Source of the DNA: Chryseobacterium aahli
GTDB lineage: Bacteria; Bacteroidota; Bacteroidia; Flavobacteriales; Weeksellaceae
Assembly: GCF_022699665.1 (NCBI RefSeq)
Contig: NZ_JALDNB010000006.1
Coordinates: 50,070-114,069 of the forward strand
Direction: 5' to 3'
Length of the DNA: 64,000 bases
Each line of letters opens with the position of its first letter. Positions within the stretch are counted from its first letter, which is position 1. This document shows, piece by piece, positions 8,837-17,466 of this stretch. Both the position numbers and the translations under genes were made by a program. The notes under the pieces are model-generated. The model was not told the DNA's origin, did no database searches, and saw only the letters and a program-made list of their open reading frames with translations.

Positions 8837-9400
8837 TCATAATAACTCTAAAATTTCCTGAATCGAATCTTTCCCTCTGTTTCTTGAATAATAAACCTGC
8901 AGGTCATTATAAAATAATTCTTTCGGGTATTCTTCAGGATTTGCTTTGAATTTTAATAATAAATCATGTCCAAATTTTGGTCTCGGTCCCCAAGAATTTT
9001 TTACATTAAAATCTTTGTCCAATATAATAACTTTTGGGATAGATTGTGTGCCATTGGTCAAAAATTGATCAATCAGGCTGCTGTCGTTGTCTCTAAGGAA
9101 AATTTTTACTTCATTTTGACCTTCAAAAAACTTCACCAAAGCCGGAACAGTTGCACTGGCATCACCACACCAGGCTTCAGAGATAATTAAAATTTTTCCG
9201 TCGAAGTTTTTTGATTTTAATTCATTCAATTGTTCTTCGTCGATGACAAACTTCTTCAACGTTCTGTCCATTCTTTGAATTCCAAGCTCGTAATAAGGTT
9301 TATATTCAATGTCTTTTGCGTTGTCAGGATTATTCAATCTCTGATTGGCAATTTGAAGATATTCGTCGAAGGTTATCGCTTTGTCCCAGTAATTTTGCAT
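8837..9400 (-). CDS. Thioredoxin-fold protein with single-cysteine WCGDA site
   Basis: 187 residues with no signal peptide. ILIISEAWCGDASATVPALVKFFE has the layout of a thioredoxin active-site strand and helix, but the usual CxxC is CGDA, so only one cysteine is present. TQSIPKVIILD is the expected cis-Pro loop. The family is conserved in Bacteroidota and usually annotated simply as thioredoxin family protein. With one cysteine it could act as a monothiol reductase or a binding protein. It lies 18 bases upstream of the stop-to-start gap with aroC, so the two are probably cotranscribed, aroC first. Confidence 0.8.
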   Translation of the reverse strand: MQNYWDKAITFDEYLQIANQRLNNPDNAKDIEYKPYYELGIQRMDRTLKKFVIDEEQLNELKSKNFDGKILIISEAWCGDASATVPALVKFFEGQNEVKIFLRDNDSSLIDQFLTNGTQSIPKVIILDKDFNVKNSWGPRPKFGHDLLLKFKANPEEYPKELFYNDLQVYYSRNRGKDSIQEILELL

Positions 9401-9418
9401 TACTTAAAATATTTAAGT

Positions 9419-10489
9419 TTAAAATTGATTTAAATTTCTCGTTTTGTTAATCAAAAACAAATCGGCCAAAACAAAAGCCGCCAGACTTTCAACCACAGGT
9501 ACTGCTCTTGGAACAACACAAGGATCGTGTCTGCCTTTTCCTTCTACAGTAACGGCATTTCCGTCTTTGTCAACACTGTTTTGAGGTCTTAAAATGGTCG
9601 CAACAGGTTTGAAAGCTACTCTGAAATAAATATCCATCCCATTTGAAATTCCACCCTGAATTCCACCTGAAAGATTTGATTTTGTGGTAAAATCTGTGTT
9701 GAATTCATCGTTGTGTTCGCTTCCGGTCATCTTTGCGCCGCAAAAACCGCTTCCATATTCAAAGCCTTTGCAGGCATTGATATTCAGCATTGCTTTTGCC
9801 AATTCTGCCTGTAATTTAGAAAAAACAGGTTCGCCGATTCCAACCGGAACATTTTTGATGACACAAGTAATTGTTCCGCCAATCGTGTTGCCTTCTTTTT
9901 TAATTTCTTTGATTTTTGAAATCATTTTTTCGGCAGTTTCTGCATCCGGACAACGAACTTCGTTGCTTTCAGTCTTAGAAAAATCTAAAGCCTGATAAGG
10001 TTTCTCGCAGAAAATTTCACCTACAGAAGAAACGTAAGCATTGATTTCGATGTCTGATAAAAGTTGTTTTGCCAAAGCTCCCGCAACGACCCAATTGATG
10101 GTTTCGCGTGCAGAAGATTTTCCGCCACCACGATAATCACGGATTCCGAATTTTTGATCATACGTAAAATCAGCATGACTCGGGCGATATGATTGGGCGA
10201 TGTGATCATAATCTTTTGACTTCTGATTTTCATTTTCAATCATAAAACCAATTGGAGTTCCCGTAGTTTTTCCTTCAAAAATTCCTGAAAGAAACTTTAC
10301 TGTATCACTCTCTTTTCTTTGCGTAACGATTGCTGACTGACCGGGTTTTCTGCGGTCAAGCTCGTATTGAATTTTGTCTAAATCGACTTCCAGCCCTGCC
10401 GGAAAATTATTGATGATTCCGCCATACGCCAAACCGTGACTTTCGCCGAAAGTCGTCAGGCTGAGCAGATTCCCTAAAGTATTGAACAT
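9419..10489 (-). CDS. aroC: Chorismate synthase
   Basis: 356 residues. This enzyme converts 5-enolpyruvylshikimate 3-phosphate to chorismate, the last step of the shikimate pathway, using reduced FMN. The signature regions are present: [20 protein letters not shown] at the N terminus, RRKPGQSA, the [10 protein letters not shown] block, and the C-terminal [16 protein letters not shown]. The length is normal and the protein is cytosolic. The thioredoxin-fold gene follows after 18 bases. Confidence 0.96.
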   Translation of the reverse strand: MFNTLGNLLSLTTFGESHGLAYGGIINNFPAGLEVDLDKIQYELDRRKPGQSAIVTQRKESDTVKFLSGIFEGKTTGTPIGFMIENENQKSKDYDHIAQSYRPSHADFTYDQKFGIRDYRGGGKSSARETINWVVAGALAKQLLSDIEINAYVSSVGEIFCEKPYQALDFSKTESNEVRCPDAETAEKMISKIKEIKKEGNTIGGTITCVIKNVPVGIGEPVFSKLQAELAKAMLNINACKGFEYGSGFCGAKMTGSEHNDEFNTDFTTKSNLSGGIQGGISNGMDIYFRVAFKPVATILRPQNSVDKDGNAVTVEGKGRHDPCVVPRAVPVVESLAAFVLADLFLINKTRNLNQF

Positions 10490-10539
10490 AGTACAAAATT
10501 ACCGATTTTTATTCAGATAATAAAGTCTTTGAATGGTTA

Positions 10540-12177
10540 CTATTTATAGGAGTTTTTGATTTTTTCTGTGAGTTTTTTGACTTGTTTTTCTTCTTCATGA
10601 TTCATTTTTTTTGAAATGAAGCCTTTTTGGATGTTATTTTTATCAATAAGTTGTGGGAAAACTCCTGCTTTCTGATAGTCGAAAACATAACTTTCAGAAA
10701 TCGCCGGAATAGGAGTGTCGAAGTTGAAGGGATATTTTTTTGAAACATTAAATTTTAAATTTCCTGCTTCAAAAGAATGATACTTTTTGTTTTCGTAGGT
10801 TGAAGGTTTGTATAATTGCTTCCATTCAAATTTCCCCATAAATGATGACATTCTGAAGCTGGGAATCAACTGCGTAAGTACGATTGGAAAAGTTAGAAAG
10901 CTGATGAAAATTAAGCTTAAAAGAGAGTAGGCAATCATCGATTTTCTTTTTGTGAAAAAATCTAAAAATATTACGAAAATAATCACAAAAAATATATCTA
11001 TAAAAAATCTATATTGTGCTGAGAATAATAAAACTAAAACACTTTTTATAATCAATGAAATGCAGATAAAAGTGATGATCTTATTTTTTTTAATGAAAGT
11101 GAAAATGGTAAAAACAATTAAACTTAGAACAAATAAAATGTTGATCACTGATTTTATTCCATCTAAAAACAGCCAGTTTTTTACATAATCGAATGTTGAG
11201 AATTTCTGAATTTCTTCGTAAGAATATTGGTTGTCAAAAGTTTTTTGGATGGCGTATTGAGATGAAGAATTTAACAATTCTACATTGGGTTTCCAACTGA
11301 ATCCAAAATCAATCATTGAGACCGGGAAAACAGGATAGCCGAATGTCCAGATATTTTTAAAACAAAATAAAAAAAGAATTAAAATTCCTGAAAGGAAGGT
11401 TTTAAAATGAGATTTAAGAATAAAAATAGAGTAGAGGAATGTCAAAATCGGCAACCAAATCATTGTTGGCTTTATCGCAAAAACAAAAACCGAAAATGCA
11501 AATAGCAGAGAAGTATTTTTATTATTTACTAAAATCTCATTTACTAAAATTAAAGAAAATACAATCACCGGCAAATCAGGACTTGGAGATTGGGAAAACA
11601 AGAACAATATTGGAAGAAAACATAATTGAATCCAGCTTTTCTTTTCAATAATGTATATTAAATACATGATTAGTAAAACGGCATTTATTCTTAAAAAAGG
11701 ATCAGTAAAATTGGAAAATCCAGCCTGAAAAATATGCCAGATAGACATCTGCCCAAGCACAAGATCAAGGTTTGAAATGCCTTTTACCAAACCATATTCC
11801 CGCAGCCATTGTATGCTTGGTAAGTAATATCCAAAATGGTCTAAGATATAAGGATAAAACGAGCTACAGAACAAAATGATGAATAAATTTACAGTAAATA
11901 GAAAAATATCTTTCTTTGAGAATTTATGAAATTTCAGGAATAGTTTCTCTTTAAAAAAGTAAAACAATCCAATTAAGATTGTTGGAATTTCAATAAATAT
12001 ATTTAATGGAATAAAGAAAGAAAGGACCGTCCAAATCATGCTGATTCCGAGAATTCCAAATATCAATTTTCCTGAAATTCCTTCAAAAAGCTGTTTGTTG
12101 AAAATGATTTCAAGAAATTTCCCCCAACCTAAAAGAGTGGGAATAATGATAATTGAAGTGAGTAAGATGAAAAGCAT
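10540..12177 (-). CDS. Polytopic membrane protein, resembles the LIC_10190 family
   Basis: 545 residues with about ten or more hydrophobic helices between residues 1 and 430, then a soluble Lys-rich C-terminal tail of about 100 residues. The segment YYLPSIQWLREYGLVKGISNLDLVLGQMSIWHIFQAGF after the third helix, with a preceding D-H, resembles the conserved loop of LIC_10190-type membrane proteins. The overall plan recalls GT-C glycosyltransferases, where an acidic residue in the first periplasmic loop is catalytic. The assignment rests on memory of the family and the function is unproven. A role in surface glycan assembly is only an inference. Confidence 0.6.
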   Translation of the reverse strand: MLFILLTSIIIIPTLLGWGKFLEIIFNKQLFEGISGKLIFGILGISMIWTVLSFFIPLNIFIEIPTILIGLFYFFKEKLFLKFHKFSKKDIFLFTVNLFIILFCSSFYPYILDHFGYYLPSIQWLREYGLVKGISNLDLVLGQMSIWHIFQAGFSNFTDPFLRINAVLLIMYLIYIIEKKSWIQLCFLPILFLFSQSPSPDLPVIVFSLILVNEILVNNKNTSLLFAFSVFVFAIKPTMIWLPILTFLYSIFILKSHFKTFLSGILILFLFCFKNIWTFGYPVFPVSMIDFGFSWKPNVELLNSSSQYAIQKTFDNQYSYEEIQKFSTFDYVKNWLFLDGIKSVINILFVLSLIVFTIFTFIKKNKIITFICISLIIKSVLVLLFSAQYRFFIDIFFVIIFVIFLDFFTKRKSMIAYSLLSLIFISFLTFPIVLTQLIPSFRMSSFMGKFEWKQLYKPSTYENKKYHSFEAGNLKFNVSKKYPFNFDTPIPAISESYVFDYQKAGVFPQLIDKNNIQKGFISKKMNHEEEKQVKKLTEKIKNSYK

Positions 12178-12211
12178 AAAAAAGATTGCCTAAAAATAAG
12201 CAATCTTTTTA
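12178..12211 (-). terminator. Intrinsic terminator of the Gly-zipper lipoprotein gene
   Basis: On the minus strand AAAAGATTGC and GCAATCTTTT pair and run into T residues. The T run touches the start codon of the next gene (12177), so that gene is either fed by read-through or has a promoter inside the hairpin region. Confidence 0.65.
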
Positions 12212-12231
12212 AAGTTTTTGAAATGATTTAT

Positions 12232-12765
12232 CTATTTTGGCTGTACTCGCCCACTTTTTCTATCCTGTGATCTACCCAAAGTATATCCTGTTGCACCACC
12301 AATGATACCACCAACTACGGCACCACCACCACGGTTTTTCTTATTAACAATGGCTCCTAGTGCAGCTCCACTGACTACGCCAATTGCTGTACCTTTTGCA
12401 GCTTCACTGATTCCTTTTTTCTTAGCAGTAGTTCCTTGTGAAGAACCGCCTCCGTTGCTTGTAACACTATTATTAGAAGAAGGAGTGTCTCTGTACACCG
12501 TTCTTGTTTCTCTTATTACCTGTGGTTTTGCAGCTGCTACAGCTGCTTTTTCTTTCTGAACCTCTGCAATACTATCTGTTCTTTTTTGAGTTTCATATGC
12601 GAATCTCTCTTTCTCAATTGCTAATTTTTGCTTTTCTATTTCAAGTTGTCTTGCCTGAAATTCTATTTTTTGTTGTTCGAGCGTCTTTTCTGCAACTTGA
12701 TCGTCTTTTTTACAGGCTGTGAGTGTAATTACCGACACAAGTCCTGCTAACAATATATTTTTCAT
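12232..12765 (-). CDS. Lipoprotein with coiled coil and YMGG-like glycine zipper
   Basis: 177 residues. The signal peptide ends in the lipobox LTAC (MKNILLAGLVSVITLTAC), so the mature protein should be lipidated. Residues about 25-75 are rich in Glu, Lys and Gln with heptad spacing (EKTLEQQKIEFQARQLEIEK), consistent with a coiled coil. After a Ser/Asn linker, about residues 120-165 form a glycine zipper (GTAIGVVSGAALGAIV...GGAVVGGIIGGATGYTLG), which packs in or against a membrane. It is likely an envelope protein of unknown role. Confidence 0.82.
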   Translation of the reverse strand: MKNILLAGLVSVITLTACKKDDQVAEKTLEQQKIEFQARQLEIEKQKLAIEKERFAYETQKRTDSIAEVQKEKAAVAAAKPQVIRETRTVYRDTPSSNNSVTSNGGGSSQGTTAKKKGISEAAKGTAIGVVSGAALGAIVNKKNRGGGAVVGGIIGGATGYTLGRSQDRKSGRVQPK

Positions 12766-12907
12766 AACTCAAATTTTAAAAATTGATTAAACTTTACAGT
12801 TTTCTAATGTGGTATGTTCAATTATGAAGCCAAGTTTTAGTTAAGTAAATGTTAAAGTTTTAAAATTCTTTGTTCTAGAGACTTAGCTAAGGTATAATTG
12901 AAAATAA

Positions 12908-12937
12908 AAAAACTCCAATCGAAAGATCGGAGTTTTT
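12908..12937 (-). terminator. Terminator of tRNA-Cys
   Basis: AAACTCC and GGAGTTT with inner ATC/GAT pairs form a stem around GAAA, with T residues on either strand. It lies directly after the tRNA 3' end on the minus strand. Confidence 0.7.
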
Positions 12938-12941
12938 TACG

Positions 12942-13012
12942 AGGTGCCTAGCGGATTCGAACCGCTGTAGATGGTGTTGCAGACCACTGCCTAGCCGCTC
13001 GGCCAAAGCACC
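12942..13012 (-). tRNA. tRNA-Cys (GCA)
   Basis: Read on the minus strand, the 71-base sequence folds as a cloverleaf: acceptor GGTGCTT pairing with AGGCACC (one G-U), a D arm GCC...GGC, an anticodon loop CTGCAAC giving anticodon GCA, and a T arm AGCGG-TTCGAAT-CCGCT. The discriminator base is U, as in cysteine tRNAs. The CCA tail is not encoded. Confidence 0.95.
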
Positions 13013-13061
13013 ATTTTTAGGTGGTGCAAATATAGAATTTTTTCTTATTCAAACAAAGTTT

Positions 13062-13571
13062 TCACGCTATTTCTTTCTTTCCAAGATCTTCAATATCGCT
13101 TTTAGTCTGTTTTTCAGCCTCATAATTTTTGATGCTGATCACTCTTGTATCACTCCAGCTGTCGTGCCATCCATTCTCACCTAAAAAAGAAAGCCCATCA
13201 AATGGTACAAGTCTGCAAATGTTTCTTATCAAATAATCTCGCACCGTTGGTTCTGTTCCGTCTGTCATGATTACTTTAGTTCCTATTACAAACTTTCCTA
13301 TACTTCTTCCTTTCGTAAAATATTCCAACAAGAAAATATAAATGAAAAAGATAATATTTGTCATAACAATATCTGCAAGCCTACCTATTCCTTCGAGTTG
13401 GTCAAATAATTTTGTAAAATAATAAATCCCCAGAATCCCGTCGATAAGACCTCCAATGATAGCAAAAGCAAAAAAGAACATATTAAAAACGATTCTATCA
13501 ATCACAATGCTTCCAAGTCTTGCCCATTTTGTAGCTCTATGTCTGTCGATTATTTGTAAATATTTTCTCAT
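13062..13571 (-). CDS. RDD family membrane protein
   Basis: 169 residues. The family signature is visible as ARLGSIVIDRIV near the first helix, then a second hydrophobic segment with the loop TKGRSIGKFVIGTKV and RDYLIRNICRLVPFD. RDD proteins are small inner-membrane proteins. Some have been linked to sodium/proton exchange, but most have no assigned role. The C-terminal tail is charged. Confidence 0.85.
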   Translation of the reverse strand: MRKYLQIIDRHRATKWARLGSIVIDRIVFNMFFFAFAIIGGLIDGILGIYYFTKLFDQLEGIGRLADIVMTNIIFFIYIFLLEYFTKGRSIGKFVIGTKVIMTDGTEPTVRDYLIRNICRLVPFDGLSFLGENGWHDSWSDTRVISIKNYEAEKQTKSDIEDLGKKEIA

Positions 13572-13605
13572 AGTTTTATTTTGGTTTTTAGTTTTATAAT
13601 AGATT

Positions 13606-14967
13606 TTAAAATCCTTTTAAGATAAATCTTAAATTCGCATTGGTATCAATCACAGCAGTAATTCCGGAATCGTTTAAGAGAATCTGATGTGGTTTTAGAT
13701 TGGATACTTTTCCTGTCATTTTCAGACCTTTGTAGTATTCTTTGTTAAAAGCTTCTTCGATGCTTTTTTTTGATGTAGTTTCCAATTCAGCGGTAGGAAT
13801 TCCGTATTCGTCTTCAATCATTTTTACAATTTTTCCTTTGAAAAGAGAAGTGGCTAATTTCTGAAGGATGTTGGATGTTTTAAGCTTAAATTTTGTGTCC
13901 GAAAGTACTATTTTTCTTTTAGTTTCGTCATAAACAGGAATACCCGAAATAAAAGCTGTTCCTTTCACATAACCTTCCGTATCGGCTTCTATCATAATTC
14001 GGTTTGCTTCGCCGTATACTTTGATATCCGAAATTTTCACCTTAGAATCTCTGATGTCAAATTCTTTATTTAGAAAAGTTTTTTTGGCGATATTTGTAGC
14101 TTCAGAAAACGGAATATTCGCAGTGGTCTGCAACACAAACTGGTCTGCTAGTAACGGAATGAAATTAAAATTCATCATTGCTTTTGCGGGTTGCGAAGCT
14201 TCAGGTTTTGTTCCTGTATAAGTCTCGGAGAAAATATCGATACCGATATTGGTGTCAATTTGATTTCCATAGAATTTTAAAGGAGTGATATTGACGTTTA
14301 TTGGAGTGATTTTTAACCAGGTATTATATTCTTCAGAAATATTAAAAGGTTGAGAAAAAGCATTCCAAGCTAAAACCGCATACTGTTGGAAATTCAGTTG
14401 CGAAGCCATTTGCTGATCAATAGTTTTGCAGAAATTGTATTGTTGCTCTTTCAGGCTTTTCTCAACAAGAGAGGTGATAGGAATTTCAACTTTTCCGAAA
14501 TCCAAAACAGGTTTTTTCACCCATTTAAAGCCTGTTGGCTGAGTAAAAGTGGTGATAGACCAGTTGTTTTTGAAATCTAATGTAGTTTTAAAATACATTA
14601 CCGTTTCAAAAGTTGTCTCCTGATACGTGTAGACTCCCAATGTTCCGATACCTTTTTTTGCCCAAATTTTTAACGGAACTTCAATCAAAATGCTTTGATT
14701 TGTACTTCCAACCAAGCGTATTGGCCGGGTTTTCCAGACTTTTACTTTAAATTGGTCATTATCATTGTCTGTGTAAGAATCATCCTGAAAAATCAGATCT
14801 TTTACCGAGGCATTGATCATATTGCTGATTTCCGACAGTGGAAGAGTGACCGGCATCGTAATGCTCGATTTTATTTTCGGAAAATTATAAATGGCATCGC
14901 CGGACGTATTGCTCTGTCCAAAAATACCAATGGACAGCAATAGAAATAATATGTTGAATATCTTCAC
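13606..14967 (-). CDS. DUF4403 family secreted protein
   Basis: 453 residues. A signal peptide (MKIFNILFLLLSIGIFGQ) precedes IKSSITMPVTLPLSEISNMINASV, the typical start of DUF4403. The body is made of repeated beta units (for example ITPINVNITPLKFYG and DSKVKISDIKVYGEANRIMIEADTEG), possibly a tubular lipid-binding fold, but this is inference. The length is normal for the family. Its function is unknown. Confidence 0.83.
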   Translation of the reverse strand: MKIFNILFLLLSIGIFGQSNTSGDAIYNFPKIKSSITMPVTLPLSEISNMINASVKDLIFQDDSYTDNDNDQFKVKVWKTRPIRLVGSTNQSILIEVPLKIWAKKGIGTLGVYTYQETTFETVMYFKTTLDFKNNWSITTFTQPTGFKWVKKPVLDFGKVEIPITSLVEKSLKEQQYNFCKTIDQQMASQLNFQQYAVLAWNAFSQPFNISEEYNTWLKITPINVNITPLKFYGNQIDTNIGIDIFSETYTGTKPEASQPAKAMMNFNFIPLLADQFVLQTTANIPFSEATNIAKKTFLNKEFDIRDSKVKISDIKVYGEANRIMIEADTEGYVKGTAFISGIPVYDETKRKIVLSDTKFKLKTSNILQKLATSLFKGKIVKMIEDEYGIPTAELETTSKKSIEEAFNKEYYKGLKMTGKVSNLKPHQILLNDSGITAVIDTNANLRFILKGF

Positions 14968-14994
14968 CGTGTTTCTCTTTTTTAAAACTGAAAA

Positions 14995-15378
14995 TTACTC
15001 ATTTTCTGTAATTCCGCCTAATAAAAAACTTTTTTCAAGTTCAATACTTGCCCCTTTCATTTCCCCTTTCATGGGCGGACTGGTTTTGGTGATTCTTAAT
15101 TTGATGTAAGAAATCTGATTGAATTTTTCGTTGATTTTAGTAATGATTCTCCCAGCAACGTGCTCAAGCAATTTAGATTTGATCTTCATCTCGTCATGAA
15201 TGATATCATTAATATCTGCATAGCTTATTGTGTCATTCAAATCATCGGAAGCTGCAGCATCCCACAAATCTGTATGAATTTCTGCATTTAAAATATAGTA
15301 TGTCCCGACAATGTTTTCTTCCGGAAGAACGCCGTGATAGGCGTAGATTTTCACGTCTTCCAAAAATATTTTGCTCAT
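14995..15378 (-). CDS. folB: Dihydroneopterin aldolase
   Basis: 127 residues from the ATG at 15378, giving MSKIFLEDVKIYAYHGVLPEE. The frame is open 17 codons further upstream, but the homologous N terminus (xIxLxxVxxYAYHGV) begins here. FolB cleaves 7,8-dihydroneopterin to 6-hydroxymethyl-7,8-dihydropterin in folate synthesis, the substrate of FolK (another folate gene, folK, is at 52.9 kb). Key elements seen are YHGV, the E of PEE, SYADI, LLEHVA and the C-terminal ITKTSPP. The next gene, on the plus strand, is divergent. Confidence 0.92.
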   Translation of the reverse strand: MSKIFLEDVKIYAYHGVLPEENIVGTYYILNAEIHTDLWDAAASDDLNDTISYADINDIIHDEMKIKSKLLEHVAGRIITKINEKFNQISYIKLRITKTSPPMKGEMKGASIELEKSFLLGGITENE

Positions 15379-15435
15379 GATTTTTTTTATATAGGCAAAA
15401 ATATTATATTTAATAACTAAACAAATCAAATAAAT

Positions 15436-15636
15436 ATGAAAAATCTAAAAAAATTAAACAGAGAAAATTTAAAATCAATTAATGGTGGTGCAGTTTGTAA
15501 TGCAAATTGTCCTCCCGGACCTTACGGCCCAGGTCCTGATTTTCCAAGTTCATGTGAAGCATACAATGCTTTGCCAAAATGTTGCCAATCTAAAGTTTTA
15601 GTACATATGGATTGCGTAAATGGAGGAGTTTCATAA
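15436..15636 (+). CDS. Bacteriocin-like peptide with double-glycine leader
   Basis: 66 residues. The leader MKNLKKLNRENLKSINGG ends in a Gly-Gly motif like those cut by C39-peptidase ABC transporters, and it matches the leader shared by many Chryseobacterium bacteriocin-like peptides. The predicted core of 48 residues contains six cysteines (21, 25, 40, 49, 50, 60), including an adjacent pair, and a Pro/Gly-rich stretch CPPGPYGPGP. Three disulfides or thioether modifications are possible. No transporter, peptidase or modifying enzyme is nearby, so export would have to be provided in trans. A near-consensus -7 box (TATATTTA) lies about 25 bases upstream. The function is unproven. Confidence 0.72.
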   Translation: MKNLKKLNRENLKSINGGAVCNANCPPGPYGPGPDFPSSCEAYNALPKCCQSKVLVHMDCVNGGVS

Positions 15637-15660
15637 CTGTAAATATTTTTCTTCAGTGAA

Positions 15661-15698
15661 AAAAAATAGCTGTCTCAATTTTGAGACAGCTATTTTTT
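15661..15698. terminator. Bidirectional terminator between the peptide gene and nadA
   Basis: AAAATAGCTGTCTCAA pairs with TTGAGACAGCTATTTT, a 16-bp stem with T runs on both strands, serving the two convergent genes. The stop of nadA is at its right edge. Confidence 0.85.
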
Positions 15699-16716
15699 AT
15701 TTAATACTTTTCGAAAGATCAAGCATTGCCTCAATAGGTTTCAATGCTCTCAGTCGAAGCTCTTCTTCAATGATAATCTCCGGAAGTTCATATTTCATAC
15801 ACAGGTACAATTTTTCCATTGTATTTCTTTTCATGTAAAAACATTCTGAGCAGTTACAACTTTCGTCAAAAACTAAAGCAGGAATCAATTCTTTATGTGG
15901 TGCACGTTTTCTCATTTCATGAAGAATTCCTTCCTCAGTTGCGATTATGAATTTCTGACAGTCGTCTTTTTCAACAAAATTTAAAAGTGCAGAAGTCGAA
16001 CCGATGAAATGAGCTAGTTTTAAAACTGCTTCTTCACTTTCTGGGTGTGCAATCATTTTTGCATCTGGATTATCTGCCAACTGTTGCGCGATTCTTTCCA
16101 TTGAGAAAGCTTCGTGTACGATGCAGCTTCCGTCCCAAAGAATCATATCACGTCCGGTTTTTTTAGATAAATATCTTCCTAAATTTTTATCTGGAGCGAA
16201 AATAATAGGCCTGTCTTTCGGTAAAGCTTCAATCACCGTTTCAGCATTTGAGCTTGTTACAATAATGTCACTTTCTGCTTTTGTTTCAGCATTACAGTTG
16301 ATGTAGGTTGCAATCAAAGCGTTTGGGTGCTGCTCACGCATTTTTCTCAAACCTTCTCCTGAACAGCCGTCTGCCAAAGAGCATCCTGCCATTGTATCAG
16401 GAAGAACAACTTTCTTCGTTGGGTTCAGAATTTTTGCAGCTTCAGCCATGAAGTGCACTCCGCAGAATACAATCATATCGGCTTCTGTATCTTTTGCCTG
16501 CCTTGCCAATTGAAGAGAATCTCCCAGAAAATCAGCAATATCCTGAATTTCTCCCGGTTGATAATAATGCGCCAGAATAACGGCGTTTTTTTCTTCTTTC
16601 AGTTGGAGAATGGCTTTTACTAAGTCTTCTCCTTGAGGAATCGCAATATCTTTCAAATCTAAAAATCCTTTTACTGGAAGTGTAGATTTAGCTTTTTCTA
16701 ATGTTTCGGTACTCAT
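15697..16716 (-). CDS. nadA: Quinolinate synthase
   Basis: 339 residues. NadA condenses iminoaspartate with dihydroxyacetone phosphate to quinolinate, the precursor of NAD. The conserved regions are ILAHYYQPGEIQDIADF, the VFCGVHFMAEAAKIL block with the first cluster cysteine, DxxAGCSLADGC, and CNCSECFYMKRNT near the C terminus. These cysteines hold the oxygen-sensitive 4Fe-4S cluster. No nadB or nadC is adjacent. A structured inverted repeat lies just upstream. Confidence 0.95.
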   Translation of the reverse strand: MSTETLEKAKSTLPVKGFLDLKDIAIPQGEDLVKAILQLKEEKNAVILAHYYQPGEIQDIADFLGDSLQLARQAKDTEADMIVFCGVHFMAEAAKILNPTKKVVLPDTMAGCSLADGCSGEGLRKMREQHPNALIATYINCNAETKAESDIIVTSSNAETVIEALPKDRPIIFAPDKNLGRYLSKKTGRDMILWDGSCIVHEAFSMERIAQQLADNPDAKMIAHPESEEAVLKLAHFIGSTSALLNFVEKDDCQKFIIATEEGILHEMRKRAPHKELIPALVFDESCNCSECFYMKRNTMEKLYLCMKYELPEIIIEEELRLRALKPIEAMLDLSKSIK

Positions 16717-16751
16717 GTCGACCTGTGTTTTTCTTTTTATAGAAGTTAGAT

Positions 16752-16825
16752 TTTAGAAATTAGAAGTTAGCAATTAATCCCAAGTTACTGGTGTTTTTTA
16801 CTAACTTCTAATCTCTAACTTCTAG
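16752..16825. repeat. Intergenic inverted repeat of TAGAAGTTAG type
   Basis: TTTAGAAATTAGAAGTTAG at 16752-16770 and its imperfect inverse at 16801-16819 match at 16 of 19 positions around a 30-base spacer, with a further TAACTTCTAG copy after it. The right arm runs into the coding end of gmk: the last codons and the TAG stop of gmk are made from the repeat unit. Confidence 0.7.
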
Positions 16826-17387
16826 TTTCTCCTATAAAACTTTTTATTAAACTTTCTATTTCTATTTTTGCTTGATCCAAATCGCTGTTAATCACGATTT
16901 CGTCAAATTCTATGGCGTAGGTTAGTTCTTCTTCAGCTTTTTCTACGCGGGTTTTTATGGTTTCGGCATCATCGGTGTTTCTTGAGATCAATCTTCGTTC
17001 CAATTCGGCAATCGAAGGTGGTTCTATGAAAATGGATAATGCTTTTTCACCAAAATATTTTTTTAATGAAATTCCGCCTTTTACGTCTACATCAAAAATA
17101 ACAACTTTTCCCTGATTCCAGATCTTTTCTACCTCAGATTTTAAAGTTCCATAGTATTTATCGGTATAAACTTCCTCAAATTCTACAAAAGCCTCTTCAG
17201 CAATTTTCTGTCTGAATTCGTCAGGCGAAATAAAGTGATAATCAATTGCATGAATTTCACTTCCTCTCGGCTGTCTCGTTGTACATGAAATGGAAAATTC
17301 CAATTCAGGAATTGCTTCCAGAGAGTGTTTTACCAATGTCGTTTTTCCACTTCCCGACGGCGCTGAAAATATGATAACCTTATTCAT
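16815..17387 (-). CDS. gmk: Guanylate kinase
   Basis: 190 residues. It phosphorylates GMP to GDP with ATP. The P-loop IIFSAPSGSGKTTL is at residues 5-18, SCTTRQPRG is the GMP-binding element, and the lid region contains RLISRNTDD. It follows yicC on the same strand after 79 bases, a pairing widespread in bacteria. The last residues Thr-Arg-Ser and the stop are encoded by an intergenic repeat unit, so the C terminus may vary between strains. Confidence 0.95.
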   Translation of the reverse strand: MNKVIIFSAPSGSGKTTLVKHSLEAIPELEFSISCTTRQPRGSEIHAIDYHFISPDEFRQKIAEEAFVEFEEVYTDKYYGTLKSEVEKIWNQGKVVIFDVDVKGGISLKKYFGEKALSIFIEPPSIAELERRLISRNTDDAETIKTRVEKAEEELTYAIEFDEIVINSDLDQAKIEIESLIKSFIGETRS

Positions 17388-17466
17388 TTTTTAGTTATGA
17401 ATTTTAAATTATGAGTTTTGAAATCTGCAAAGCGATTTATAACTCATCATTAATAATTTATCACTC

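Noticed and set aside
12302..12722. Plus-strand frames over the Gly-zipper lipoprotein gene
   Set aside because: Antisense shadows of the low-complexity Gly/Ala coding sequence. No start context or family match.
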